39,367 bases of DNA, taken from Clostridia bacterium (lineage in GTDB: Bacteria > Bacillota > Peptococcia > Peptococcales > BICA1-8). The DNA lies in assembly GCA_012720075.1 (NCBI GenBank), contig JAAXZE010000075.1:1-39367 (forward strand), read 5' to 3'. Below are positions 18,001 through 26,467 of this stretch, in pieces. The position numbers and the translations under genes were made by a program. Each line of letters begins with the position of its first letter. Position 1 is the stretch's first letter. The notes below the pieces were generated by a model that was not told the DNA's origin, searched no databases, and saw only the letters and a list, made by a program, of their open reading frames with translations.

Positions 18001-18552
18001 GCCTCGGTAGGTTTTGATATGTATTGTCGTCTTTTAGAAGAAGCAGTCCGGGAGTTAAAAGGGGAGAAAAGAGAGCCTATTATTGAAGTTGAAGTTGATT
18101 TGCAGGTTAGTTCCTTTATACCTGATTATTACATCCCAGATGCTTCAACCAAATTGGAATTTTATCAACGAATTAGGATGATAAAAAACCTGAAGGCTAT
18201 TGAAATTTTGGAAGAAGAGATGGAAGATCGTTTTGGAGATCCTCCTCTTGAGACCAGAAATCTATTATACATTGCCCGGTTAAAAGTACTGGCGGCTCAG
18301 GCCGGGGTAAAATCCTTAAAACAAAAAGACGGTTTAATTTCTATTATTTTTGCCGGCGATCCCGGTTTACAAGGGCAGGAATTGTTGGATTTGGCTCAAA
18401 AATTCCGGAGGAAGCTGACTTTTTCCTTGGATAATGATTTGATAATAAAAATGAATGTAACCAGGCTAAGTTCTGCTCAATGTTTAGAACTGCTGGAAAA
18501 AATCTTGTTGGAAATATCAACCCTTGTTTCAAATCAGAAAAATTTGTTATAA
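15007..18552 (+). CDS. mfd: Transcription-repair coupling factor Mfd
   Basis: A 1181-residue Mfd, which removes stalled RNA polymerase and recruits UvrA. Regions in order are a UvrB-like N-terminal module ([14 protein letters not shown], then [19 protein letters not shown]), the RNA-polymerase interaction CarD-like domain ([20 protein letters not shown], about 507-526), helicase Walker A [17 protein letters not shown] (about 657-673), Walker B DEEQRFG (about 760-766), [31 protein letters not shown] and the C-terminal D7 module. The ATG at 15007 follows CAGGAGGAGAGA; the open frame extends 20 codons upstream without a site. Length matches B. subtilis (1177). Confidence 0.96.
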   Translation: [1181 protein letters not shown]

Positions 18553-18599
18553 TGATTTGTATGACCGGGCAAAGACATTTATTAGTTAGGAGTGATCCC

Positions 18600-19664
18600 G
18601 TGAAAAAGAGAATCCTGTCCTTTATTTTAGTAATATTAATAATTTTTACCGTAGTTGGCTGCAATAATCAAGGTAACGACGACTATGTGGCCAAGGTTAA
18701 CGGTCAGGTTATTACCAAAAAAGATTTTCAAGAAAGGCTTAATCAGGTAGCCGCCATAAACGGCTTTGACTTGGAAGACCCGCAAATGGCTGTTTACAAG
18801 GAAATGTTTGAACTGCAAACCTTAGACGGTATGATTGATGAGCTTCTTTTATTGACTGAGGCTAAAAACCGTAATTTGCAAGTAAAAAAAGAGGATCTTG
18901 AAGCCCAAATAGCTGCCCTGAAATCACAGTTTTCCTCAGATAAAGAATATGCGGCTTATTTAAAAGATTTTATGAATATGACTCCTAAGGATTTTGAAAA
19001 AATCTTAGAAGATTCCCTTTTGGTACAAGCGTTGTTTGAGGACGTAACAAAGGACATTAATTCTACCGATGTGGACTTGGAAAATTATTATAACGAAAAT
19101 AAAGAAGCCTTTTACCAAGAGGAACAAATCAGAGCCAGACATATCCTGGTGAAAACTAAAGAAGAGGCTCAGGAAATTATTAGGCTGATAACCGAGGAAA
19201 ACCAGGATATGGCTGAGTTGGCTGTTTTAAAATCCATTGAAGATGCTGCAAAAACAACCAAAGGCGACTTAGGTTATTTCGGTCGGGGTAGAATGGTTAA
19301 GCCTTTTGAAGACGCTGCCTTTGCCTTGGAAGTTGGTGAAATTACCAGGGAGCCTGTGGAAACTACCTTTGGTTGGCATGTTATCCGGGTTGAGGATAAA
19401 AAACCGGCCTATCAGCAGACCTTTGAAGAAGTAAAGGCTGATTTGGAAGAGGGCTTTATAAATGAAGCTAAAAATAATACTTTTATGGAGTTTATGACAG
19501 AAATCAGAGAAAAAGCCCAAATTGAAAATAAACTGCAAGAAGAAATAGAAGCCAAAATGAAAAAAGCGGCGGAAGAGCAAGAATCAGAAAATGGCACTGA
19601 TGAAAGTGATGTAGAAAATAGCTCTGAAACTGAAAAAGATGATAATTCTAAAGACGAGAACTGA
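18600..19664 (+). CDS. PpiC-type peptidyl-prolyl isomerase lipoprotein (PrsA/SurA-like)
   Basis: A 354-residue exported foldase. The lipoprotein signal is MKKR, a hydrophobic run, then VVGC with the lipidated Cys at 21. A SurA-N-like helical region follows (AKVNGQVITKKDFQERLNQV). The parvulin domain is at about 176-266 (RARHILVKTKEEA, GDLGYFGRGRMVKPFEDAAF, TTFGWHVIRVEDKKP). The C-terminal ~60 residues are highly charged and Glu/Asp-rich. GTG start with TTAGGAG upstream. A TATAAT at 18548 inside the end of mfd, with TTGTTT 18 bases before it, suggests its own promoter. Confidence 0.9.
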   Translation: MKKRILSFILVILIIFTVVGCNNQGNDDYVAKVNGQVITKKDFQERLNQVAAINGFDLEDPQMAVYKEMFELQTLDGMIDELLLLTEAKNRNLQVKKEDLEAQIAALKSQFSSDKEYAAYLKDFMNMTPKDFEKILEDSLLVQALFEDVTKDINSTDVDLENYYNENKEAFYQEEQIRARHILVKTKEEAQEIIRLITEENQDMAELAVLKSIEDAAKTTKGDLGYFGRGRMVKPFEDAAFALEVGEITREPVETTFGWHVIRVEDKKPAYQQTFEEVKADLEEGFINEAKNNTFMEFMTEIREKAQIENKLQEEIEAKMKKAAEEQESENGTDESDVENSSETEKDDNSKDEN

Positions 19665-19677
19665 AGCAAATAGAAAA

Positions 19678-19702
19678 AGAAACCGTTTGGTTTCTTTTTT
19701 TG
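19678..19702 (+). terminator. Terminator of the PpiC-type foldase gene
   Basis: AGAAACC/GGTTTCT with a GTTT loop followed by a run of T residues. Confidence 0.9.
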
Positions 19703-19824
19703 CTTTTTAAGTGTTATCTGTTCTCTGTAGACCTGTAATCGACCCATGTATATTTTTTCTTTAATTACAAATACTTCAACTGCAGGGCAATGTTAACTTT
19801 TCATAATAAGCCATGGGAAAAAAT

Positions 19825-19854
19825 GAATAATTAGTATCCTTTGGCTATATACTA
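19825..19854 (+). promoter_or_regulatory. Sigma-G-like promoter of spoVT
   Basis: GAATA, an 18-base spacer and TATACTA. This differs by one base from the forespore sigma-G consensus (GHATR, 18 bases, CATWHTA). spoVT is a sigma-G gene in B. subtilis. Confidence 0.55.
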
Positions 19855-19908
19855 TCACTGAAAGGTTTTACCTTGCCCATCATCTTAAAAGGAGGGAAGG
19901 AAGGTTTA

Positions 19909-20472
19909 ATGAAAGCAACCGGAATTGTACGGCGTATAGATGACTTAGGACGAGTTGTAATTCCCAAGGAAATTAGGAGAACGCTTCGTATCCGTGAGGG
20001 AGATCCTTTAGAAATTTTTGTTGATCGGGAAGGCGAAGTAATTTTGAAGAAATATTCCCCAATCGGAGAACTGGGGGAGTTTGCAAAAGAGTATGCTGAC
20101 TCTTTGTATGAGGCTATGGGACATATTGCTTGTATTGCCGATAGAGATCAGATAATTGCTGTAGCGGGAGGACCCAAAAAAGAGTTTTTAAATAAATCGG
20201 TCGGCTCCGTTATTTAACGAATAATGGAAGAAAGAAAAGCGGTAATGATCAATGACCCGGAAAACCATCCGTATTTTAAAGGCAGGGAAGGCGAAGAAAT
20301 TGGTATTGAAAGCAAATTTACAGCAGAAGTGATTGCGCCGATAATTGCGGAAGGTGATCCTATAGGAGCCGTTATTATAGGCACCAGAGAGCCAAATGTG
20401 AAAATGTCTGATCTTGAATTAAAATTAGCGGAAACAGCGGCCTCATTTTTAGCCAAACAAATGGAACAATAA
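19909..20472 (+). pseudogene. spoVT: spoVT interrupted by an in-frame TAA
   Basis: SpoVT is a ~178-residue AbrB-family regulator of forespore genes. The AbrB DNA-binding domain is intact (MKATGIVRRIDDLGRVVIPK, then EIRRTLRIREGDPLEIFVDR). The GAF-like domain starts at about 56 and runs to KSVGSVI, where TAA (20215-20217) interrupts it at codon 103. The same frame continues at once with RIMEERKAVMINDPENHP and ends with AETAASFLAKQMEQ, giving a full-length protein if the stop is read as a codon. GAA to TAA is the simplest origin. AAAGGAGGGAAGG precedes the ATG at 19909. The first fragment alone could still bind DNA. Confidence 0.85.
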
Positions 20473-20475
20473 AGC

Positions 20476-20501
20476 GGTGGTCAAAAGAGACCACCTTTTT
20501 T
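20476..20501 (+). terminator. Terminator of spoVT
   Basis: GGTGGTC/GACCACC with an AAAAGA loop and six T residues. Confidence 0.92.
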
Positions 20502-20567
20502 ATTTGCTATTTTGGACCGGCTAAGCTAATATAAAAGTTGGAATTTGGAATAGAGGAGACCTAAAAC

Positions 20568-22175
20568 GTGGAGCAAAAATCATTTTTCAAGGGAGCTTTA
20601 ATTTTAAGCATTGCAGGTATAATCAGTAAATTTTTAGGGGCTGTTTATCGCATTCCCTTGGCCCGCCTGGTGGGTGATGAGGGCATGGGTTTGTATCAAA
20701 TGGCCTATCCTTTCTATACTCTAATCTTGGCGGTTTCAACTGCCGGAATACCATTGGCCATTTCCAAACTGGTAGCGGAGCGAAGCAATAGAAAGGACGG
20801 GGCAGGAATTCAAAAAGTTTTTAAATTATCTATGGGCCTCCTTTTGGCAGTGGGATTGTTAGGGGCAATTGGCTTATATACCACTGCCCAATATATAGCG
20901 GAAAATATATTGAATGAACCAAGGGCGGCTCTTTGTTTAAAAGCCATAGCTCCTGCCATTTTATTTACATCGGCCATGGCCACTTTTCGGGGGTACTTTC
21001 AAGGCTTTCAAAGTATGACGCCTACTGCTTTATCCCAAATTACGGAGCAATTAATAAGAGTGACTACCGTTTTTATAGCGGCTTATTATCTTCTCCCCTT
21101 TGGCGTGGAATATGCTGCCGCCGGCGCTACTTTCGGGGCTGCTACCGGAGGTTTGGCGGCCTTAATTTTATTAGGCGGAATTTATTTTTGGAAAAAAAGA
21201 AAAAGGCCCTTTATGGATTGGTCCAAGACACCCAATAATACGGAGGAAAGCAACCGGGATTTGATTAAACAAATTCTTTCCCTGGCTGTTCCTATTTCTA
21301 TCGGGGGATTGGTCCTGCCTTTAATGCAAACTATGGATGCTTTTCTGGTACCCGGCCGATTGCAGGCTGCCGGTTTTTCAACGGCTGAAGCAACCGGTCT
21401 TTATGGACAGTTGTCGGGAATGGCAGGCGCCATAATTAATTTGCCTTTTATTATTACTACGGCGTTAGCTGCCAGTCTGGTCCCTGCGATAGCCCATTCC
21501 ATAGCTTCCGGAAAGGCTGATGCCGTCAAAGGTCAATTCAGTACGGCCATGCTTTTGGCCTTAATTATAGTTCTGCCTGCATCGGTAGGACTGCTGGTTC
21601 TGGCGGAGCCTATATGCGTGCTCCTTTATGATGAGCCTGCAGCCGGCATAGCCTTGGCTTGGCTGGCTCCAACGGTTTTGGCCGTAGGTCTTTTCCAGAC
21701 GTCAACCGGTGCCCTGCAGGGCATGGGCAGAGCCGTTGCTCCGGTAATCAGTCTACTTTGGGCAGTAATTATTAAAGGTATTTTAACCTATACTTTAACT
21801 GTGATTCCCTCTCTGGGTATCAGAGGGGCGGCCATTGGAACCGTTGTCGGTTTTTTGGCGGCGTCTTTTAGAAATATATTTGTTATCAGTAAAATCATCA
21901 ATTTCGATTGGTTTAGGTTTAAAGATCATTTTTTAAAACCGGTGGTTTCAGTTATAGCCATGGGTTTAGTGGTTATACTTAGTTTTAAAGGTATGATTGC
22001 CCTGGGAATTAAGGAAGAATTAACTACTCTGGCAGTAATCACGGTAGGAGCAGGTATATATTTTTTAGTATTAATCCTTATTGGTGGTATTAAAGCCGGA
22101 GATATTCGACGGATACCCAAAATAGGACCTCCATTGGCCGGCTTTTTGGAAAGGTTGCATTTGGCCAGGGATTAG
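20568..22175 (+). CDS. MOP-superfamily lipid/polysaccharide flippase (SpoVB/YabM family)
   Basis: A 535-residue membrane protein with about 14 hydrophobic segments. The N-terminus KGALILSIAGIISKFLGAVY followed by RIPLARLVGDEGMGLYQMAY is typical of SpoVB/MurJ-type flippases, which move lipid-linked sugars across the membrane for peptidoglycan or cortex. GTG start with AGAGGAGA upstream. Its place between spoVT and mazG equals yabM in B. subtilis, so it is probably the positional counterpart of YabM; SpoVB is a close relative and cannot be excluded. Confidence 0.88.
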   Translation: MEQKSFFKGALILSIAGIISKFLGAVYRIPLARLVGDEGMGLYQMAYPFYTLILAVSTAGIPLAISKLVAERSNRKDGAGIQKVFKLSMGLLLAVGLLGAIGLYTTAQYIAENILNEPRAALCLKAIAPAILFTSAMATFRGYFQGFQSMTPTALSQITEQLIRVTTVFIAAYYLLPFGVEYAAAGATFGAATGGLAALILLGGIYFWKKRKRPFMDWSKTPNNTEESNRDLIKQILSLAVPISIGGLVLPLMQTMDAFLVPGRLQAAGFSTAEATGLYGQLSGMAGAIINLPFIITTALAASLVPAIAHSIASGKADAVKGQFSTAMLLALIIVLPASVGLLVLAEPICVLLYDEPAAGIALAWLAPTVLAVGLFQTSTGALQGMGRAVAPVISLLWAVIIKGILTYTLTVIPSLGIRGAAIGTVVGFLAASFRNIFVISKIINFDWFRFKDHFLKPVVSVIAMGLVVILSFKGMIALGIKEELTTLAVITVGAGIYFLVLILIGGIKAGDIRRIPKIGPPLAGFLERLHLARD

Positions 22176-22199
22176 TTTAGGAAGGGATGGTTGTAAAAA

Positions 22200-23672
22200 A
22201 TGGCTAAAATAATCATCGTAGGCCTTGGACCGGGTTCGGAAGCGGGAATAAGCATGGGAACTTTGGAAAAATTGAAATCGGGCAAACCCGTATATTTTCG
22301 TACCTTGAAACATCCTGTAATTGAAAAAATTAAAGACTGGGGCATTACTTTTCAAGGTTTGGATCATTTTTACGAGAGTTCTCAGTTTGAAATGGTTTAT
22401 CAGCGGATAGTGGATTTTTTACTGAAAGAAGCCAAAGAAAAAGGAGAAATAATTTATGGTGTTCCCGGTAGTCCCCAGGTAGCGGAGGATACCGTGGCCA
22501 GGCTTAAAAAAGAAGGGCCTGCCCATAATGTTGAAATTGAGGTGTTGCCGGCTTTAAGTTTTTTGGATGTCTTGTTACCTTTGTTAAACATTGACCCCAT
22601 TGAAGGGCTGCAAATCGCCAATGGTTTGGAAACAGTGGGAGATATAAGCACCGACCGAGGGTTAATTGTCTGTCAGGTATATAACCGGCTGATAGCTTCT
22701 CAGGTAAAACTTAACCTTATGGAATATTACCCCGACGAGGTTTTGGTAAAAGTGGTCCGAGCTGCAGGAGTACCCGGTCTGGAAAGGATTGCTGAGGTTC
22801 CTTTATATGAGATTGACCATCTGGATTGGATTGATTACCTTACCACATTGTATATACCGCCCTGCCCCGGTATGAAACAAAGAACAAAAGCCCAATTTCC
22901 TTTAGACCCTCTCGTAGAAATAATGGACAGGCTTTTGGCCCCTGACGGTTGTCCCTGGGACCGAAAGCAAACTTACAATAGCTTAAAAAGGTATGTTCTG
23001 GAGGAAGCTTATGAGGTGGTGGAAGCCATTGATGAGAAGGACATGCATAAACTCTGTGAAGAATTGGGAGACTTGTTATTGCAGGTTGTTTTCAACTCGG
23101 CTTTGGCGGCAAGGGATAAACAATTCGACATTAATGACGTTATAAATGGAATAACGGAGAAAATGATAAGGCGGCATCCCCATGTGTTTGGCAATGTTAC
23201 CGTTTCCGGAGCTCAAGAGGTATTAAAGAATTGGGAGGCCATTAAGAATCAGGAGAAAGGCCATGAACAATCCAAGAGCTTGCTGGGGACGGTGCCCAAA
23301 GACCTCCCCTCCCTCATGCATGCCTATAAAGTTCAAGAAAAGGCGGCAAAAGTAGGATTTGACTGGCCGGATATTCAAGGGGCATGGGAAAAGCTTGAGG
23401 AAGAACTTACCGAATTGCGTAGAGCTTTGGAGGGGAAGGGAAAAGTTTATGAAGAACTGGGTGATTTGTTATTTGCCGTTGTCAATGTAGCCAGGTTTTT
23501 GGATGTTAACCCTGAAGAGGCATTGGCGGCCGCCGTTCGGAAATTTCGTCTGCGATTTTCTTACATAGAAAATAAAATTGCTGAAAATGGTAAGACTATA
23601 AAGGATTATTCTCTGGAACAACTTGATAATTGGTGGGAGGAAGCTAAAGTTATCATAAAAAATAGGAAATAA
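22200..23672 (+). CDS. mazG: Fusion of tetrapyrrole-methylase-like domain and MazG NTP pyrophosphohydrolase
   Basis: A 490-residue two-part protein equal in layout to YabN of B. subtilis. Residues ~1-225 form a TP-methylase-like domain ([37 protein letters not shown]). Residues ~235-490 form a double MazG domain. The catalytic helices are [18 protein letters not shown] with [14 protein letters not shown], and [16 protein letters not shown] with [13 protein letters not shown]. MazG hydrolyses NTPs and house-cleaning substrates. The methylase-like part has no established reaction in this context. Starts with ATG 24 bases after the flippase gene. Confidence 0.93.
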   Translation: MAKIIIVGLGPGSEAGISMGTLEKLKSGKPVYFRTLKHPVIEKIKDWGITFQGLDHFYESSQFEMVYQRIVDFLLKEAKEKGEIIYGVPGSPQVAEDTVARLKKEGPAHNVEIEVLPALSFLDVLLPLLNIDPIEGLQIANGLETVGDISTDRGLIVCQVYNRLIASQVKLNLMEYYPDEVLVKVVRAAGVPGLERIAEVPLYEIDHLDWIDYLTTLYIPPCPGMKQRTKAQFPLDPLVEIMDRLLAPDGCPWDRKQTYNSLKRYVLEEAYEVVEAIDEKDMHKLCEELGDLLLQVVFNSALAARDKQFDINDVINGITEKMIRRHPHVFGNVTVSGAQEVLKNWEAIKNQEKGHEQSKSLLGTVPKDLPSLMHAYKVQEKAAKVGFDWPDIQGAWEKLEEELTELRRALEGKGKVYEELGDLLFAVVNVARFLDVNPEEALAAAVRKFRLRFSYIENKIAENGKTIKDYSLEQLDNWWEEAKVIIKNRK

Positions 23673-23767
23673 TTTATTTTAAATGGAATTTTTTGCAGGA
23701 TTTTAGCGCTGTTACCACGAATATTGGAGAACGTGAGAAAAACTCATTTAGTAGGAGGGAATCATTA

Positions 23768-24043
23768 ATGAATAAGACTGAGTTAGTTAGCAGTGTAGCA
23801 GAAAAAGCAGGATTAACCAAGAAAGATGCAGAAAAAGCTGTAAACGCCTTATTTGCTTCTGTGGAAGAAGCATTGGCAAAGGGGGAAAAAGTGCAACTGG
23901 TTGGCTTTGGTACTTTTGAAGTAAGAGAGCGCAAAGCTCGTACCGGTCGCAACCCGCAAACAGGCGCAGAAATCCAAATCCCTGCAGCTAAAGTGCCTGC
24001 ATTTAAAGCTGGTAAATCCTTAAAACAAGCAGTAGAAAAATAG
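23768..24043 (+). CDS. hup: HU-family nucleoid DNA-binding protein
   Basis: A 91-residue HU protein. Motifs are [20 protein letters not shown] at the N-terminus, the [20 protein letters not shown] strand-and-arm region with the intercalating NP pair, and [16 protein letters not shown] at the end. GTAGGAGGGA precedes the ATG at 23768. It sits between mazG and rqcP, an arrangement seen in Clostridia but not in B. subtilis. A strong terminator follows directly. Confidence 0.96.
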   Translation: MNKTELVSSVAEKAGLTKKDAEKAVNALFASVEEALAKGEKVQLVGFGTFEVRERKARTGRNPQTGAEIQIPAAKVPAFKAGKSLKQAVEK

Positions 24044-24051
24044 TAGGAAAA

Positions 24052-24080
24052 AATCAGGTTCTCAGGAACCTGATTTTTTT
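24052..24080 (+). terminator. Terminator of hup
   Basis: AATCAGGTTC/GAACCTGATT with a TCAG loop followed by T residues. The rqcP ribosome binding site begins three bases later. Confidence 0.92.
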
Positions 24081-24098
24081 CAAGGAGGTTTTTCTTTT

Positions 24099-24338
24099 GT
24101 GCGTTTAGACAAATTTTTAAAGGTTTCCAGGATAATTAAAAGGAGAACCTTGGCCAAAGAGGTTTGTGACGGTGGCAGGGTAAAAATAAACGGTAATATT
24201 GCCAAAGCCGGTTCTACGGTTAAAGTCGGTGATATCCTGGAAATAGCCTTTGGCGAAAGGACTAACCGTTATGAAATCCTCAAGGTTGAGGAAAATGTCA
24301 GAGCGGAAGCCGCAAAAGAGATGTATCGGGAAATTTAG
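24099..24338 (+). CDS. rqcP: S4-domain ribosome quality-control protein RqcP
   Basis: A 79-residue S4 RNA-binding protein (YabO/RqcP). RLDKFLKVSRIIKRRTLAKE and VCDGGRVKINGNIAKAGSTV followed by KVGDILEI cover the S4 fold. RqcP works with RqcH on stalled 50S subunits to drive C-terminal alanine tailing. GTG start, AAGGAGG upstream, immediately after the hup terminator. Position between mazG and yabP is as in B. subtilis. Confidence 0.92.
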   Translation: MRLDKFLKVSRIIKRRTLAKEVCDGGRVKINGNIAKAGSTVKVGDILEIAFGERTNRYEILKVEENVRAEAAKEMYREI

Positions 24339-24376
24339 AACTGTTAGCGGGCAATGGATATAATCATGAATATTTT

Positions 24377-24426
24377 GCTTCCTCCGGTTTGATACTAAAT
24401 TTACTACCGAGTGAGGAGGCTTTTTT
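24377..24426 (+). terminator. Long terminator-like hairpin that contains the ribosome binding site of the next gene
   Basis: GCTTCCTCCGGT (24377-24388) pairs with ACCG (24406-24409) and GAGGAGGC (24413-24420), followed by six T residues and then the ATG of the SpoIID-like gene. GAGGAGG is both the 3' arm of the stem and the only ribosome binding site, so folding would stop transcription and also hide the translation start. Confidence 0.75.
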
Positions 24427-25371
24427 ATGTTTAAAAAAAGGATGGTATATTTTCTGATAGTCAGTTTTATCCTTTTCAGTGCCCTGGCCTGTAATACCCC
24501 ACAGAAAAAGCCTGCTAAGCCACCGGAACCTGCTAAAGAAGAGCCGGAAATAAGTTTATATGTTGCGGAGACAGGGGAGATCAAAAAGATAAAATTAGAG
24601 GAATATATTAAGGGTGTAGTTGCCGCTGAAATGGACGTAAACTGGCCTATTGAGGCTTTGGCTGCCCAGGCCATTCTGGCCCGCACCTTTACCCTGGAAA
24701 AAATTGAGGAAGGTGGGGTAAAGGCCCGGGGTACCGATGCTTCTACCAATATCGAGGAATTTCAGGCTTATGACCAGGAAAAGATAAATGAAAATGTGAT
24801 AAAAGCCGTTGAAATGACCAGAGGAGAAGTTGTTAAGTATCGGGGGGAATTGATTAAAGCGTGGTTCCATGCCGATGGTGGAGGAAAAACAGCTGCTTCT
24901 GCGGAAGAAGGATTGGGTTATAACAAGGAGCCTACTCCTTACATTAAGAGTGTTGAGGACCCGGGAATAAATATTACCGTAGAAGAAAATAAGAGCTGGC
25001 AGGTATCTTTCCCTGTTGATACGCTGCGGAATGCTGTTCAACAGGTGACCGGCAGGAATCCTTCCCAGATTAATTCAGTGGAAATAGCGGAAAAAGGTCC
25101 TTCTGGCCGGGCTACTAAGATAAAAGTTGGAGATGTCCTGGTAAGCGGCCCTGGTCTTCGGTTGGCTTTGGGCAGTGATAAGATGCGTTCCACCTTCTTA
25201 ACAGGAATAAGTATCCAGGGTGGACAAGTGGTCATTACGGGTAAAGGTTATGGCCACGGAGTGGGCATGAGTCAATGGGGTGCCAGAGCCCTGGCGGAAC
25301 AGGGCAAAAGCCCGGAGGAAATAGTAAGTTATTTCTTTAGAGATGTGGAGATTGTAAAGGAATATAAGTAA
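24427..25371 (+). CDS. SpoIID/LytB-domain lipoprotein
   Basis: A 314-residue exported protein. The lipoprotein signal is MFKKRM, a hydrophobic run, then SALAC with Cys 22, followed by a Pro/Lys/Glu linker. The SpoIID domain includes EEYIKGVVAAEMDVNWPIEA with Glu 68 at the position of the catalytic Glu, ALAAQAILARTF, WFHADGGGKTAASAEE and GKGYGHGVGMSQWGARALAE near the end. SpoIID is a lytic transglycosylase that thins septal peptidoglycan during engulfment. This copy is a paralogue placed between rqcP and yabP, which suggests a sporulation or cell-wall role. The start is fixed by GAGGAGG. Confidence 0.9.
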   Translation: MFKKRMVYFLIVSFILFSALACNTPQKKPAKPPEPAKEEPEISLYVAETGEIKKIKLEEYIKGVVAAEMDVNWPIEALAAQAILARTFTLEKIEEGGVKARGTDASTNIEEFQAYDQEKINENVIKAVEMTRGEVVKYRGELIKAWFHADGGGKTAASAEEGLGYNKEPTPYIKSVEDPGINITVEENKSWQVSFPVDTLRNAVQQVTGRNPSQINSVEIAEKGPSGRATKIKVGDVLVSGPGLRLALGSDKMRSTFLTGISIQGGQVVITGKGYGHGVGMSQWGARALAEQGKSPEEIVSYFFRDVEIVKEYK

Positions 25372-25377
25372 AAACAG

Positions 25378-25408
25378 GCGACCGTGAATTTAATCCGGTC
25401 GCTATTTT
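25378..25408 (+). terminator. Terminator of the SpoIID-like gene
   Basis: GCGACCG/CGGTCGC with a TGAATTTAATC loop, followed by TATTTTTA. Confidence 0.85.
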
Positions 25409-25486
25409 TATTGACTAATTGGTAATTAATCTCCTTTTTTCTGCATATCTTTTAGCAAGGAATCCATATTTCAAAGGAGGGTTAGA

Positions 25487-25774
25487 ATGATGGAAGATAA
25501 ACGGGGTGAGTACACCTTAAGTTTAGTAAATAGAGAGATGTTGCAAATTAACGGTGTAAATAATGTTGTTTCTTATGATGAGGCTGAGATTTTAATTCAA
25601 ACGGTTTTGGGGGTATTGGTGGTTAAAGGTGAGGGGCTGCATATCACCAACCTGAACCTGGAGGACGGTAAACTGGCCGTGGAAGGCTATATTAATAAAC
25701 TCGAATACCAGGAGGACAAAGGCGCTAAACTTCGGGATAAAAGCAAGGGGATATTCTCCAAATTGATTCGTTAG
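25487..25774 (+). CDS. yabP: Sporulation protein YabP
   Basis: A 95-residue YabP/YqfC-family protein. Features are YTLSLVNREMLQINGVNNVV near the start and LVVKGEGLHITNLNLEDGKL then AVEGYINKLEYQED. It has the beta-rich repeat and no membrane segment. In B. subtilis YabP is made in the mother cell and is needed for spore formation; its biochemical role is not settled. AAAGGAGGG lies before the ATGATG start. It is followed by yabQ 56 bases on, as in B. subtilis. Confidence 0.93.
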   Translation: MMEDKRGEYTLSLVNREMLQINGVNNVVSYDEAEILIQTVLGVLVVKGEGLHITNLNLEDGKLAVEGYINKLEYQEDKGAKLRDKSKGIFSKLIR

Positions 25775-25830
25775 GGAAAACTTATCCGGGCACCCATTTA
25801 ATCCTGATAAGACAAAGGTAAGGTGTAAAA

Positions 25831-26334
25831 ATGCAGTCCATCTTCGATCAGTTGTTTGCCTTTTTGGTTACCATAGGGATCGGCTTTTTAGCCGGTATTC
25901 TTTTTGATATTTATCGTGTGCTCCGCCTTTTGTGGGCCCCCAGAAAGCTGGGGACCTTTATTGGAGATATTTTGTTTTGGCTTATAATGACTTTTGTTGT
26001 CTTTTCATTGCTGCTAGTAGGCAACTGGGGTGAATTGCGGATCTATGTATTTATTGGCATATCCGTCGGGGTTTATCTTTATATGCGTTTTCTAAGCAAA
26101 AAGTGGCAAAAAATTATAAGGCATATTTTTATTTTTGCTTTTAAAATATTGACCGGTCTTGGGAAGCTTATTAGCTGGCCGATAAAAATGGTTATGAAGA
26201 TATTGATTATTCCTATAGGTTTTTTAATTGCAGGGCTGAACTCCGTAATGATTTTAGTTAAAAAGGGGTTAAAGGCTGTTGCCAGTAAAATAAAAATCAA
26301 AAAAAATGCTGACGATGATGAAGAAAAAATATAA
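25831..26334 (+). CDS. yabQ: Sporulation membrane protein YabQ
   Basis: A 167-residue YabQ protein with four to five hydrophobic stretches. The N-terminal QLFAFLVTIGIGFLAGILFD then IYRVLRLLWAPRKLGTFIGD is the family signature. The tail is very basic (KKGLKAVASKIKIKKNADD) and probably cytosolic. In B. subtilis YabQ localises to the forespore membrane and is needed for cortex formation. It forms a pair with yabP. Confidence 0.92.
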   Translation: MQSIFDQLFAFLVTIGIGFLAGILFDIYRVLRLLWAPRKLGTFIGDILFWLIMTFVVFSLLLVGNWGELRIYVFIGISVGVYLYMRFLSKKWQKIIRHIFIFAFKILTGLGKLISWPIKMVMKILIIPIGFLIAGLNSVMILVKKGLKAVASKIKIKKNADDDEEKI

Positions 26335-26405
26335 ATTGCTTTAGGAAGAAGAAGGAATTAATTATTTGGAGGAGAATAAAGAGAAATAATAATTTTGTAC
26401 AAATT

Positions 26406-26426
26406 TTGTCCACAGTTTGTGGATAA
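26406..26426. promoter_or_regulatory. Pair of opposed DnaA-box sequences
   Basis: TGTGGATAA at 26418-26426 is an exact DnaA box (TTATCCACA) on the minus strand. TTGTCCACA at 26406-26414 is a one-mismatch box on the plus strand. They are 3 bases apart and face each other, in the gap before the small HTH gene and divIC. The sequence match is exact; DnaA control of this promoter is inference. Confidence 0.55.
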
Positions 26427-26467
26427 GCCTGGGGATAAATACCAGAAAATGGTGAAGAGGTATGAAA

